From positions 62,001 to 126,000 of the forward strand of contig NZ_BARG01000050.1 of NCBI RefSeq assembly GCF_000376565.1: a DNA stretch of 64,000 nucleotides, given 5' to 3'. Positions 33,207-42,482 of this stretch are shown piece after piece (position 1 is the stretch's first letter; each line of letters begins with the position of its first letter). The DNA comes from Streptomyces hokutonensis. GTDB lineage: Bacteria > Actinomycetota > Actinomycetes > Streptomycetales > Streptomycetaceae. The translations under genes were made by a program, and so were the position numbers. The notes beneath the pieces are model-generated. The model was not told the DNA's origin and searched no databases. It saw nothing but the letters and a program-made list of their open reading frames with translations.

Positions 33207-35291
33207 TCAGGAGGAGACCGGCGGTTCCAGCAGTCCGGCCAGGTCCGCGAGGACCGGGTGTCGGGTGACGTCCTTGAGGCTGATCGCCCGGTCGAGGGCG
33301 ACCGCCAGCTTCACCGCGGCCAGCGAGGTGCCGCCGCGGTCGAAGAAGTGGTCCTGGCGGCCGATCCGGTCGGCCGGGATGCCCAGCACCACCGCCCAGG
33401 CGTCCGCCAGCCGGCGCTCGGCCGGTGTGCCGGGCCCCTCGCCGACCGCGTCCAGGTCACCGGCGAGCGCGGTGAGCGTCCGGCGGTCCGTCTTGCCGTT
33501 GGCGGTCAGCGGCAGCGACGCCCGCCAGTGCACGACCGACGGCACCATGTACGCGGGCAGCGACTCGGCGAGCCGTGCCCGCACGGCGTCGGCCTCGACG
33601 GGCCGCGCACCCGTGCAGAACGCCACCAGCTGCGTCCCGCGTACGACGACCACCGCGCCGTCCCTGACCCCGTCCACCCGCAGCAGCGCGTTCTCGATCT
33701 CGCCGATCTCGATGCGGAAGCCACGGATCTTCACCTGGCTGTCCCGGCGCCCCAGGAACTCCAGCTTGCCGTCGGGACGCCAGCGCCCGTGGTCGCCGCT
33801 GCGGTACAGCCGCTCACCGGGCCGGTACGGGTCCTCGGTGAAGGCCGCCGCCGTCCGCTCGGGATCGTTGACGTACCCCCGGCCCACGCACACTCCGGAG
33901 AACACGATCTCGCCGGGCGCCCCCAGCGGCACCGGCACCAGGTCCTCGTCGACGACGTACACCCGCACATTGCCCACCGGCCGGCCGAGCGGGACCCGGG
34001 GCCCGTCCGGCGCCCGGTCCATCACCTCGTGGTTGGTGTCGTCCGAAGTCTCGGTCAGGCCATAGGCGTTGACCAGCCGCACCCCGGGCCGCGCCGTGAA
34101 CCAGCGCTCCACGAGCTCCTTCTTCACGGCCTCCCCGGTGACCGACACACAGCGCAGGTCGGGGAGTTGGCGCGGCTGCCGCTCCAACTCGGCCAGCACG
34201 GCCTCCAGATACGACGGCACGACCTGGAGCACATTGACCCGCCCCGCCTCGACCGTGTCGACGAACCGCGGCACGTCCAGGATCACGTCCTGCTCCACCA
34301 GCAGCGTCCGCCCGCCCACGAGCGGCGCGCAGACCAGCTGCCACAGCGAGATGTCGAAGCACTGGGGAGCGGTCTGCGCGACCACCTGCCCGGCCCCGAT
34401 CCCCAGGTCGTCCAGCTTGGCGAAGACGTGGTTGAGGAACCCCGCGTGCTCGCACATCGCGCCCTTGGGCTCACCCGTGGAGCCCGACGTGAAGTAGATG
34501 TAGGCGAGTTGACCCGGCGAGACCTCGATCCCGAGGTCGCCGTCCGCGTGTCCCTCGGCGTAGGCCTCGCCGACGTAGAGCGCCCGGCCCGGCGCGTCCA
34601 GGGAACCGTCGCTGCCGTGCTCGGTCAGCACCAGTTCGCACCCGGCGCGGTCGAGCACCCGCGCCACGCGGTCGGCCGGGAAGTGCGGCTCGACGGGCAG
34701 ATAGACCCCGCCCGCCTTGAACACGGCCAGTACGGCGGCCATCCAGTCCAGGTTGCGCTCAAGCACCACGGCGACCACACCCTCGCGGGTCAGACCGCGG
34801 GCCAGCATGGCCCGACTCAGTTGGTTCGCCCGGGAGTTGAGCTCCCGGTAGGTCCACTCACGGTCGCCCTGGACGGCGGCGACCGCGTCCGGGCACACCT
34901 CCACCATGTCCTCGAACAGCTCGTGCACCCGCCGGTCCGGCAGTTCCCGCCGGGGGCCCGCCAACTCCTCCAGCTGGAAACGGACTTCGGCCTCGGACAG
35001 CAGGCTCGTCCGCTTCGGATCGGTCAGGACCGTGACGTGATAGTCGGTGATACGGGCGGCGGCCTCGGCGTCCAGGACGTCGGTGCGGTACCGCAGCCGC
35101 AGCGTGCGGCCCGTGACGCTCACCTGCAGCGCCGGGTCCTCCTCGACGCTCTCCCCGGAGAGCGCGGCGAGCACGGTCGCATGGGCGGCCTTCAAAGCCG
35201 CGGGCTCGATCAACAGCCCTTCGGGCAGGGACACTTCGTACTCCGCCACACCGGGCACCGGAGCGAGCGTCCACCGCGGAATGATCTCCAT
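33207..35291 (-). CDS. NRPS adenylation-thiolation protein
   Basis: A 694-residue two-domain synthetase component. Residues 1-130 resemble a linker or degraded condensation remnant (LSEAEVRFQLEELAG). The adenylation domain follows with YIYFTSGSTGEPKGA (core A3, about 275), FDISLWQ (A4), NAYGLTET (A5), YRSGDHGRW (A7) and LPLTANGKTDRR (A10, catalytic Lys). A carrier domain (about 600-690) has the phosphopantetheine serine in FFDRGGTSLAAV. There is no condensation or thioesterase domain. Aligning by hand to the GrsA pocket gives D-I-W-Q-S-T-A-D-D-K; the two acidic residues suit a basic amino acid such as diaminopropionate (inference). It follows the membrane synthetase gene by 42 bases. Confidence 0.9.
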   Translation of the reverse strand: MEIIPRWTLAPVPGVAEYEVSLPEGLLIEPAALKAAHATVLAALSGESVEEDPALQVSVTGRTLRLRYRTDVLDAEAAARITDYHVTVLTDPKRTSLLSEAEVRFQLEELAGPRRELPDRRVHELFEDMVEVCPDAVAAVQGDREWTYRELNSRANQLSRAMLARGLTREGVVAVVLERNLDWMAAVLAVFKAGGVYLPVEPHFPADRVARVLDRAGCELVLTEHGSDGSLDAPGRALYVGEAYAEGHADGDLGIEVSPGQLAYIYFTSGSTGEPKGAMCEHAGFLNHVFAKLDDLGIGAGQVVAQTAPQCFDISLWQLVCAPLVGGRTLLVEQDVILDVPRFVDTVEAGRVNVLQVVPSYLEAVLAELERQPRQLPDLRCVSVTGEAVKKELVERWFTARPGVRLVNAYGLTETSDDTNHEVMDRAPDGPRVPLGRPVGNVRVYVVDEDLVPVPLGAPGEIVFSGVCVGRGYVNDPERTAAAFTEDPYRPGERLYRSGDHGRWRPDGKLEFLGRRDSQVKIRGFRIEIGEIENALLRVDGVRDGAVVVVRGTQLVAFCTGARPVEADAVRARLAESLPAYMVPSVVHWRASLPLTANGKTDRRTLTALAGDLDAVGEGPGTPAERRLADAWAVVLGIPADRIGRQDHFFDRGGTSLAAVKLAVALDRAISLKDVTRHPVLADLAGLLEPPVSS

Positions 35292-35333
35292 CGTTCTCTT
35301 CCCCCCTGTTTCCTTCCCCCTGCGGCTGCGCCG

Positions 35334-37784
35334 TCAGGGAGTCATGTGCACGACGGCGCCGCGCTGGGCCACCGCCGGATTCCCGCCCCACCGCGACAGC
35401 GCGGGCATCTCCTCGCCCTTCATCAGGAACGAGTCGGCGGCGAGTACGGCCCCGTCACCCATCGACACCCCGTAGTGCACGAGCGCACCCACCCCGAGGG
35501 TGCAGCCGTTGCCGATGGTGATGAGCTCGGACTTGAACGTGCCGTCCTCCTGCGAGTGGGACTGCACCTTGGTGTGCGCCGACAGCGTGCAGTCGTCGCC
35601 GATCGCGGTGAGTGTGCGCTCGGTGATGTAGGCGCCGTCGTCGAAGACCCGCCGGCCCATGCGCACGCCCAGCAGCCGCCAGATCAGGTTCTTGAACGGC
35701 GTCCCGTTGAACACCTGGATGTAGTGGTCCGGCACCTTCCACAGCCGCTCGTGCCACCAGAAGTACGGGTCGTAGATCGAGCACAACTTGGGCTCCAGCG
35801 GCCGGAATCCGCCGACCAGGCGCTCCACCAGCACGTAGTACCCGGCGGTGAAGCCGAGCCCGAGCATCAGGGACGCGCCGATCAGCAGCCCCCCGCCGAT
35901 CCCCTCGCCCCCGTACAGGTCGACGGCGGCGAAGCCGAGCACGGTCAGCGCGAACCAGTGCAGCCAGCGCAGGAACAGATACAGGCCCATCGAGCGCAGG
36001 TTGGCGCGGTTCTTCAGGGTCAGCCGGCGCTTCAGCTCGTCGCCCTCGCGCAGATGGTCGAAGCGGCTGTCCCGCTCCACCGAGCGCGGGATCTCGAAGC
36101 ACGGCGAGCCCAACAGGCCCACGCCCTCCCGGACGTCGCCGTCGAGCGGCACCATCACCTTCGTGGCGAGCAGACAGTTGTCGCCGGTGCGGCCCCCGGA
36201 GGGGTAGGCGATGTTGTTGCCCAGGAAGTTGCGCGGCCCGATCGAGGCGTGCGAGAGCCGGAACGACGTACTGGAGAAGTCCGCGTTGACGATCGACAGA
36301 CCGTCGGCGACCATCGTGCCGCTTCCCACACTGGCCAGATACGGCGTCTCGTGCTGCACCTCCGTACCGAAGTTGGAGCCGGTCTGCTCCACCTCGCCGA
36401 GGTCGTAGCCGATGGCCTTCAGATAGCCGACGATGTACGAGCTGTCGCCGCACAGCCACTTGAAGAACTTCAGGTTGGTCAGCCGGGCCACCGCGCGCTG
36501 CACCGAGTAGTGGAAGCCGTACAGCGGATACACCCGGTCCGGGCGCAGCAGCGGCCTGAGCAGCCTCGGCAGCAGGGACACGGAGGCGAAGCCGAGCACG
36601 ACGAAGGCGACGAACGCCACCAGCGACAGACCCAGTGCCTCGCCGTAGAAGCGGGCCGAGTTGAGGTCCTTCTTGTTCGGGTCCAGCAAATGGTCGAGGG
36701 CCGGCACCACCGTCAGCACCATGTAGGTGCCGCCGAGCGCGAGCGGGACGTAGACCAGCACCATCTGCAGGAGCGCGACCAGGCCGTAGCCGAAGCGACG
36801 CGCCGTGGAGCAGTCCGCCGCCGGGATACGGACGTAGTCGACGTCCGTGGCCACCGCCGGTGAGCCGTGCGCCCGCCCGCCCGCCGGGACCCGCGCCTCG
36901 TCGTACAGGGCGGAGGAGTGGCCGAGTTGGGCGCCGTCGCCCATGACCGTGCCGATGTCGAGAACCGTCTTCTCGCCGACGTACACCCCGCTGCCGAGCG
37001 TGACCCGGCCGGTGCGGATACGGCCGGCGTGCGCCTGGTAGCAGAGGAAGAAGGAGTCCTTGCGGATGACCGTTCCGTCTCCGACGGTCAGGAGGTCGGT
37101 GCAGACCGGGACGGAGTGGGACAGGATCGTGACGCCCTTGCCGATCCTGGCGCCGAGGGCGCGCAGGTAGAGGACGTACAGCGGGTTGCCGGCGAACAGG
37201 ATCATCGGGTTGGCGTGCAGCAGCGCCTTGACCGTCCAGAACCGGACATAGGCGAGGCTCCAGACCGGGAACTCGGTCTCCTTCCAGCGGCCGACGAGTA
37301 CCCACTTGGCCACCACCGGCACCGTGCACACACCGATGAACACCGCGCCGCCGAATATCGCGGAACGCAGATAGACCTGCGCCACTCCGGAACCCCCGGA
37401 AACCCATTCGTAGCCGCGCCCGGTGACAAGTCCGGCGAGTGCGCAGTAGACCGCGAATACGAGGAACTGGAGCAACCCGCACAACAGATAGCGGCCCGTG
37501 CTGCCGGGCGGCGGAGGATCGGCGACGGCCGGCGCGGAAGGCTCGTCGGTGTCGGCGAGTGCCGCCGCGAGACTACGGATCGTCGGATTGCCGTAGACGT
37601 CCCGCATCGAGACCGACGGCAGGTCGTCGCGTTTCCTGACCCGGGCGCAGAAGTGCGCCATGACCAGCGAGTTGGCGCCCAGGTCGTCGAAGAAGTGACT
37701 GTCGAGCGGTATTGCTTCCTTGCGTACGACACCGGCCAGGACCTCTGCGAGAACGGTCTCGGTGCCGATGCCGGGTTTTCCCAC
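35334..37784 (-). CDS. carrier-membrane-beta-helix protein, C-terminal half of Pls/PosA-type synthetase
   Basis: A protein of about 816 residues. Residues 1-80 are a carrier domain with FFDDLGANSL (phosphopantetheine Ser near 39). Then come six hydrophobic segments in three pairs (about 100/150, 345/400, 610/645) and between and after them three soluble parts with left-handed beta-helix hexapeptide repeats (about 210-310, 470-580, 700-805). This is the layout of epsilon-poly-L-lysine synthetase downstream of its adenylation domain, where the tandem C-terminal domains make the isopeptide bonds at the membrane. The adenylation domain is missing here and is encoded by the next gene. The second of two tandem GTGs (37784) has AAGGAG at good spacing; the first is at 37787. 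Confidence 0.88.
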   Translation of the reverse strand: MGKPGIGTETVLAEVLAGVVRKEAIPLDSHFFDDLGANSLVMAHFCARVRKRDDLPSVSMRDVYGNPTIRSLAAALADTDEPSAPAVADPPPPGSTGRYLLCGLLQFLVFAVYCALAGLVTGRGYEWVSGGSGVAQVYLRSAIFGGAVFIGVCTVPVVAKWVLVGRWKETEFPVWSLAYVRFWTVKALLHANPMILFAGNPLYVLYLRALGARIGKGVTILSHSVPVCTDLLTVGDGTVIRKDSFFLCYQAHAGRIRTGRVTLGSGVYVGEKTVLDIGTVMGDGAQLGHSSALYDEARVPAGGRAHGSPAVATDVDYVRIPAADCSTARRFGYGLVALLQMVLVYVPLALGGTYMVLTVVPALDHLLDPNKKDLNSARFYGEALGLSLVAFVAFVVLGFASVSLLPRLLRPLLRPDRVYPLYGFHYSVQRAVARLTNLKFFKWLCGDSSYIVGYLKAIGYDLGEVEQTGSNFGTEVQHETPYLASVGSGTMVADGLSIVNADFSSTSFRLSHASIGPRNFLGNNIAYPSGGRTGDNCLLATKVMVPLDGDVREGVGLLGSPCFEIPRSVERDSRFDHLREGDELKRRLTLKNRANLRSMGLYLFLRWLHWFALTVLGFAAVDLYGGEGIGGGLLIGASLMLGLGFTAGYYVLVERLVGGFRPLEPKLCSIYDPYFWWHERLWKVPDHYIQVFNGTPFKNLIWRLLGVRMGRRVFDDGAYITERTLTAIGDDCTLSAHTKVQSHSQEDGTFKSELITIGNGCTLGVGALVHYGVSMGDGAVLAADSFLMKGEEMPALSRWGGNPAVAQRGAVVHMTP

Positions 37785-37787
37785 CAC

Positions 37788-38248
37788 GTGGCTCCTTGGT
37801 GCTGATCATTGTCTTTGAATTGCCAAAATCGCCAAAGACGAAAACGGCACACGCGAAACGGGTGGGGTGAAAGTGAATTTCTGGGACGGGGTCCCGGTCA
37901 TGGACCCAATGTGATTTCCCCCGAGTCGTGTGCGCTGACGTCGTCCCAACGCGCGCAACGAATGCAGTCCGGATTATTTCTGGACATTCCGGAACGGGTC
38001 AAGGCCGTTCTGGGCAATGGCGCTTTTTCGACTTTGCGGGGTACGGGCAAGGTCAATCAGGATTGACGTACGAAGTCCTCACCGGGAAGCTCTCCAAAAC
38101 AACCATTAAAATCTCGAATGCCAATTCGAATTCCGGACCGAAAAGTTTCGGCCATCGCGGGCATGACACGGCTGTCCAGCAGGTGCGCGGTCCTGGCCGA
38201 CGCCCCCGGGGGATGAGTGCATCCCGGCGCGGCGGATACCTTTAGGGC
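37788..38248. promoter_or_regulatory. 461-bp AT-richer intergenic region between divergent operons
   Basis: This is the longest gene-free stretch in the window. By hand count 37801-37860 is 28 of 60 G+C, far below the coding regions. It holds an inverted repeat GTCTTTG (37811-37817) / CAAAGAC (37833-37839) just upstream of the synthetase operon start, a likely regulatory site, and runs such as CCATTAAAATCTCG near 38103. It must contain the promoters of both the synthetase operon (minus) and the YihY gene (plus). I see no convincing gene and no MbtH-like frame. Confidence 0.55.
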
Positions 38249-39421
38249 GTGCAGTCAGCAAGTGAAACCCCCGAGCGGCCCACCGGCCGGTTCCACCGGG
38301 CGCGTGCCCTCTACCGGAACGTCTCCAAGCGCAGGACCGCCTGGCTGCTGGTCAAGGACACCGTCAACTCCTGCATGGAGTACCGCATCCTGGGCCTCGC
38401 GGCCGAGGCCGCGTTCTTCACGCTGCTGTCCGTCCCGCCGCTCCTGCTGAGCCTCATCGGCCTGCTCGGCTACGTCGACAGCTGGACCGGCGCCCACAGC
38501 ATCGCCGGCCTGGAGAACAACATCCTGGAGGCGTCCCGCACCGTCCTGTCCGACAAGGGCGTGCACGAGATCGCCCAGCCGATCCTGCACGACGTGATGA
38601 AGGGCGGCCGGCCCGACGTCATCTCCATCGGCTTCCTCTTCGCCCTCTGGTCGGGCTCCCGCGCGGTCAACGTCTTCATCGACACCATCACCGTGATGTA
38701 CGGCCTCGACGGAGTGCGCGGCATCGTCAAGACCCGGATCGTGTCCTTCGCGCTGTTCATCGCGGCCCTGCTGATCGGCTCGATCGCGCTGCCCCTCATG
38801 GTCGGGGGACCGGACGCCGTGGTGAACGTGGTGCCCTGGTCGGAGACGGTCGTGCAGGTCCTGTACTGGCCCGTAGTCATCGTCCTGTCCGTCGTCTTCC
38901 TCACGACGCTGTACCACGTCTCCGTCCCCGTCCGCTCCCCGTGGATCGAGGACGTGCCCGGCTCCCTGGTCGCCCTCGCCATGTGGGTCCTCGGCAGCTA
39001 CCTCCTGCGCATCTACCTCACCGGCACGGTCGAGGGCCCCACCATCTACGGCTCCCTCGCCGCGCCCGTCGCCGTACTGCTGTGGATCGGCGTGTCCGCG
39101 TTCGCCGTACTCGTCGGGGCCGCCGTCAACGCGGCCATCGACCGGGTCTGGCCGGCCGCCGCGACGGCCGCCGCCCGCGCCGCCAACGAACGCCGGCACG
39201 AGGAGCAGGCCGCCGAGTACGTCGCCCGCATGGCCGCCGCCCGCACCCACGGCGGCGAGGACGACGAGGACTTCGACGACCCCGAGGACGGCGACATGCC
39301 CTCCGAGTTCCCGGAACGCTGGTCCCGCTTCCTGCCCCCGGAGGACGTCACGTCCCGGCTGCGCACCCACGCCAAGAGCACGCACAAGAACGGCGGGGAC
39401 ACACCGGGGCCGGTGAAGTAA
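38249..39421 (+). CDS. YihY/BrkB-family membrane protein
   Basis: A 390-residue polytopic inner-membrane protein. It shows the YihY/virulence-factor BrkB plan: ALAAEAAFFTLLSVPPLLL in the first segment (about 48-68), then about six transmembrane helices up to AAPVAVLLWIGVSAFAVLVGAAVNAAI (about 270-297). A charged cytoplasmic tail of 90 residues, rich in Asp/Glu, follows. Earlier names such as ribonuclease BN are misassignments for this family; transport of a small solute is suspected. It starts at GTG 38249 and converges with the reductase gene after 28 bases. It is divergent from the synthetase operon and may be unrelated to it. Confidence 0.88.
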   Translation: MQSASETPERPTGRFHRARALYRNVSKRRTAWLLVKDTVNSCMEYRILGLAAEAAFFTLLSVPPLLLSLIGLLGYVDSWTGAHSIAGLENNILEASRTVLSDKGVHEIAQPILHDVMKGGRPDVISIGFLFALWSGSRAVNVFIDTITVMYGLDGVRGIVKTRIVSFALFIAALLIGSIALPLMVGGPDAVVNVVPWSETVVQVLYWPVVIVLSVVFLTTLYHVSVPVRSPWIEDVPGSLVALAMWVLGSYLLRIYLTGTVEGPTIYGSLAAPVAVLLWIGVSAFAVLVGAAVNAAIDRVWPAAATAAARAANERRHEEQAAEYVARMAAARTHGGEDDEDFDDPEDGDMPSEFPERWSRFLPPEDVTSRLRTHAKSTHKNGGDTPGPVK

Positions 39422-39449
39422 CGCTCCGCTGCTCCTTCCAGACGCTCGC

Positions 39450-40286
39450 TCACACCTTCCAGACGCCCGCCGCCGCAGCCTCCCGCGCGAACTCCGCGAA
39501 GTCGCGCGGCTCGCGCCCCAGCACCTCCTGAACCCCCTCGGAGAGGTACGAGTTGCGCCCGTCGAGCAGCGACTCGAACAGCTCCACCAGGAACTCGACC
39601 TCCCCGTCCGGCACCCCGAACCCGGCGAGATCGTCGCCGTACTGACGGGCCGACACCGCCCGGTACGTCAACGCCCGCCCCGCCGCCGCCGAGATCTCCG
39701 CGATCGCCTCCCCGAAGGTCAGCAGCCGCGGCCCGGACACCGTGAGCGCCTGCCCGGCATACCGGTCCCCGGACGTCACCGCGGCCACCACCACGTCCGC
39801 GATGTCCCGCACGTCGATGAACGGCTCCCGCACCTCACCGGCCGGGAACACCAGCTCCCCGCTCTCCCGCAGCCCCGCCACCAGCGGCCCCTCGCTGAAG
39901 TTCTGCGCGAACCACGCCGCCCGTACGACCGTCCAGTCCGCCCCCGACCCGCGCAGAGCCTCCTCGGTCGGCCGCGCCCGCTCCTCGCCCCGCGAGGACA
40001 GCAGCACCAGCCGCCGTACGCCCAGCGAGACCGCCTCACGCGCCAACATCCCCACCGCGCCGGGCGCGTCCGGCGCCCCGACGTCCGAGGGGTACACCAG
40101 GTACGCGGCATCGGCACCCCGCAGGGTGTCCGCCCACGTCGACCGGTCCGCCCAGTCGAAGCCCTGCGCCCGCGAGGCCTCCCGTACGGTCAGCCCCGCG
40201 GCCCGCGCGGCCTCCGCCACCCGGCGCCCCGTACGACCCGAAGCGCCCGTCACCACCAACGTCATGTCCCGTGCGTTCTCTGTCAT
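39450..40286 (-). CDS. NAD(P)-binding reductase (NmrA/QOR2-like)
   Basis: A 278-residue atypical short-chain dehydrogenase. The Rossmann motif is VVTGASGRTGRRVAEA (about 11-26). The catalytic YxxxK is not obvious, as in NmrA-like and quinone oxidoreductase type 2 proteins. It starts at ATG 40286 with GGAGG close upstream; ATG 40265 is the other choice. It is transcribed divergently from an AraC-type regulator gene 81 bases away, which probably controls it. Likely substrates are quinones or electrophiles. Confidence 0.85.
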   Translation of the reverse strand: MTENARDMTLVVTGASGRTGRRVAEAARAAGLTVREASRAQGFDWADRSTWADTLRGADAAYLVYPSDVGAPDAPGAVGMLAREAVSLGVRRLVLLSSRGEERARPTEEALRGSGADWTVVRAAWFAQNFSEGPLVAGLRESGELVFPAGEVREPFIDVRDIADVVVAAVTSGDRYAGQALTVSGPRLLTFGEAIAEISAAAGRALTYRAVSARQYGDDLAGFGVPDGEVEFLVELFESLLDGRNSYLSEGVQEVLGREPRDFAEFAREAAAAGVWKV

Positions 40287-40367
40287 GCCCTCCAGTCAAC
40301 GCCCGCGCCCGGGCACGGACCATCGCTGAACGGCTCATTCCCATAAGCGCGCGTCTACGCTGGCCGT

Positions 40368-41303
40368 ATGGACGCCCTGTCAGGCCTTCTGGAGGGTCCA
40401 CGCGCGCGTGGCGCCTTCATGATCCGCGCGTGCTTCGACCCGCCGTGGGCCCTGCGCATCGAGGACCGCGCCCCGCTGACGGTCATGCTCATGGTCCGCG
40501 GCGACGCCTGGATCACCCCGGAGACGGGGGAGCGCGTGCGGTTGCGGGCCGGCGACCTCGCGATCGCGCGCGGCCCCGCCCCGTACACCTGCGGAGACGA
40601 CCCGGACACACCCCCGCAGGCGCTGATCCTGCCCGGCGGCGAGTGCAGCTACCCCGACGGCACGTCCCTCAAGGGCTCGATGGACCTCGGCGTCCGCACC
40701 TGGGGCGACCGCCTCGACGGCTCCACGGTGATGCTCATCGGCACGTACCTCATGCGCGGCGAGATCAACGGCCGCCTCCTGGACGCGCTGCCACCCCTGC
40801 TCTCCCTCCCCTCCGAGGTCTGGGAGTGCCCGCTCACCCCGCTCCTCATGGAGGAGATAGTCCGCGACGAACCCGCCCAGGAAGTCGTCCTGGACCGCCT
40901 CCTGGACCTCCTGGTCATCGCCGCGCTGAGGGCCTGGTTCTCCCGCCCGGAGGCGGAGGCCCCGGCCTGGTACCGAGCGCTCGCGGACCCGGTGGTCGGC
41001 AGGGCCCTGCGCCTCCTCCAGGACGACCCCGCCCACCCCTGGACGGTCGCCTCCCTCGCCACCAAGGCCGCCGTCTCCCGCGCGGCCCTGGCCCGCCGCT
41101 TCACCGACCTCGTCGGCGAACCCCCGATGTCCTACCTCACCGCCTGGCGGCTCGCCCTCGCCGCGGACCGTCTCCGCGACACGGACGACACGATCGCCGC
41201 GATCGCGAGGGACGTGGGCTACGGCAGCGCGTTCGCGCTGTCCAGCGCCTTCAAACGGGTCTACGGCGTCAGCCCGCAGGAGCACCGGACGAGGGTGGGG
41301 TAG
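40368..41303 (+). CDS. AraC-family transcriptional regulator (cupin-type)
   Basis: A 311-residue regulator. The N-terminal cupin-like ligand domain (about 1-190) includes MVRGDAWITPETGERVRLRAGD. The C-terminal double helix-turn-helix has WTVASLATKAAVSRAALARRF (first) and DTIAAIARDVGYGSAFALSSAFKRVYG (second), with the family ending PQEHRTR. It is divergent from the NAD(P)-binding reductase, the usual arrangement when an AraC regulator responds to a substrate of the neighbouring enzyme. The intergenic 81 bases hold both promoters. Confidence 0.9.
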   Translation: MDALSGLLEGPRARGAFMIRACFDPPWALRIEDRAPLTVMLMVRGDAWITPETGERVRLRAGDLAIARGPAPYTCGDDPDTPPQALILPGGECSYPDGTSLKGSMDLGVRTWGDRLDGSTVMLIGTYLMRGEINGRLLDALPPLLSLPSEVWECPLTPLLMEEIVRDEPAQEVVLDRLLDLLVIAALRAWFSRPEAEAPAWYRALADPVVGRALRLLQDDPAHPWTVASLATKAAVSRAALARRFTDLVGEPPMSYLTAWRLALAADRLRDTDDTIAAIARDVGYGSAFALSSAFKRVYGVSPQEHRTRVG

Positions 41304-41385
41304 GGGCGGGTGTGCGGGGGCGTCGGACGCGGGCGCAGGGCAGCGACTCCGCCGGCCTCCTGATGGTCGGCGTAGCCTTTCCGGT

Positions 41386-42084
41386 GTGTACGTGGAGAGG
41401 GCGTCCCGGCTGCCCGGCGCGGTGGTCTGGAGCCGGACCGTCGAGGACCCCGCCGTAGGCCCGGTCCACCCCGTCCTGCCCGACGGCTGCATGGACCTCC
41501 TCTGGAACGAGGGCCGCCTGCTGGTCGCCGGCCCCGACACCCGCGCGTACGTCCCCGGGACCGAACCCGCCCACTGGGCCGGCCTCCGCTTCGCCCCCGG
41601 CACCGCCCCCACCTACCTGGGCGTCCCCGCACACGAACTCCGCGACCGCCGCGTCGACCTCACCGACCTCTGGCCCGCCACGACGGTACGGCGACTGCAC
41701 GCCCGCCTCGCCACGGCCCCCGACCCGGCGACCGCCCTGGAGGACCTGGCACTGGAACGCGCCGCTCAGGCACCCCCACCCGACCCGCTGCTACGACACC
41801 TCGTCGCGGCCCTCGACACCGGCCGCCCCGTCGCCACCACCGCCGACGAACTCGGCCTCGGCGCCCGCCAGTTGCACCGCCGCTCACTGGCCGCCTTCGG
41901 CTACGGCCCCAAGACGCTCGCCCGAGTGCTGCGCCTCCAGCGCGCCCTCGCACTGGCCCGCGCCGGAGTCGCCTTCGCGGAGACGGCGGCCCGGTCCGGC
42001 TACGCGGACCAGGCCCATCTCGCCCGGGACGTCAAGGAGTTCGCGGGGATGCCGCTGGGTGAGCTGCTCGGCCGGACCGGCTAG
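41386..42084 (+). CDS. short AraC-like helix-turn-helix regulator
   Basis: A 232-residue regulator with a DUF6597-like N-terminal part (HPVLPDGCMDLLWNEGRLLVAGPDT, about 28-52) and a C-terminal AraC-type region (ELGLGARQLHRRSLAAFGYGPKTLARVLRLQRAL, then SGYADQAHLARDVKEFAGMPLGELL). It starts at GTG 41386. Its stop overlaps the stop of the convergent VOC gene by the palindrome CTAG. It may regulate the VOC operon it faces, but the convergent layout gives no direct support. Confidence 0.85.
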   Translation: MYVERASRLPGAVVWSRTVEDPAVGPVHPVLPDGCMDLLWNEGRLLVAGPDTRAYVPGTEPAHWAGLRFAPGTAPTYLGVPAHELRDRRVDLTDLWPATTVRRLHARLATAPDPATALEDLALERAAQAPPPDPLLRHLVAALDTGRPVATTADELGLGARQLHRRSLAAFGYGPKTLARVLRLQRALALARAGVAFAETAARSGYADQAHLARDVKEFAGMPLGELLGRTG

Positions 42085-42482
42085 GCGGGGTTCAGCGGCG
42101 CGAAGAGATCCACCCCGTTGCCGTCGGGATCGTGCACGACGGCGTACCGCTGCCCCCAGAACGCGTCCCACGGCTTGAGCTCCCCGTGGTGCCCGGCGCC
42201 GACCAACTCCTCGTACACCCGGTCGACTTCGGCGGCATCGTCGCAGAGCAGGGCGAGCGCGGCCCGGCCACTGCCCCCGGTGGGCGGCTGCCAACCCGCG
42301 TGGAACGAGCGGACGGTGTCCTCCGTGTCCAGCAACAGCCGCAGCCCGCCCTGCAGTTGGGCCTCGGCATGCGGCTGGCTCTCGGCACCCTCGGGGAACC
42401 CGAACCCGAGCCGACGGTAGAAGGCGACAGAGGCGGCCATGTCGGAGACGACCAGGCCGATCGCGTCGAATCGTGGAGTCAT
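42081..42482 (-). CDS. VOC-family (glyoxalase/bleomycin-resistance-like) protein
   Basis: A 133-residue vicinal-oxygen-chelate fold protein with two beta-alpha-beta-beta-beta units. The start FDAIGLVVSDMAASVAFYRRLGF and the end AVVHDPDGNGVDLFAPL are typical; the last motif normally supplies a metal glutamate, here Asp (VDLF). Activity is unknown: dioxygenase, isomerase or antibiotic sequestration are all possible. Its ATG overlaps the preceding unknown gene (ATGA), and it is the third gene of a coupled operon. Confidence 0.85.
   Translation of the reverse strand: MTPRFDAIGLVVSDMAASVAFYRRLGFGFPEGAESQPHAEAQLQGGLRLLLDTEDTVRSFHAGWQPPTGGSGRAALALLCDDAAEVDRVYEELVGAGHHGELKPWDAFWGQRYAVVHDPDGNGVDLFAPLNPA

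Noticed and set aside
32892..36863. A 1323-codon plus-strand frame across the oxygenase and synthetase genes
   Set aside because: It is a shadow of GC-rich codon bias opposite three well-supported genes.
28394..37787. Complete modular NRPS with condensation, thioesterase and MbtH
   Set aside because: No full condensation domain, thioesterase or MbtH-like frame is present; the Pls-type membrane synthetase explains the set better.
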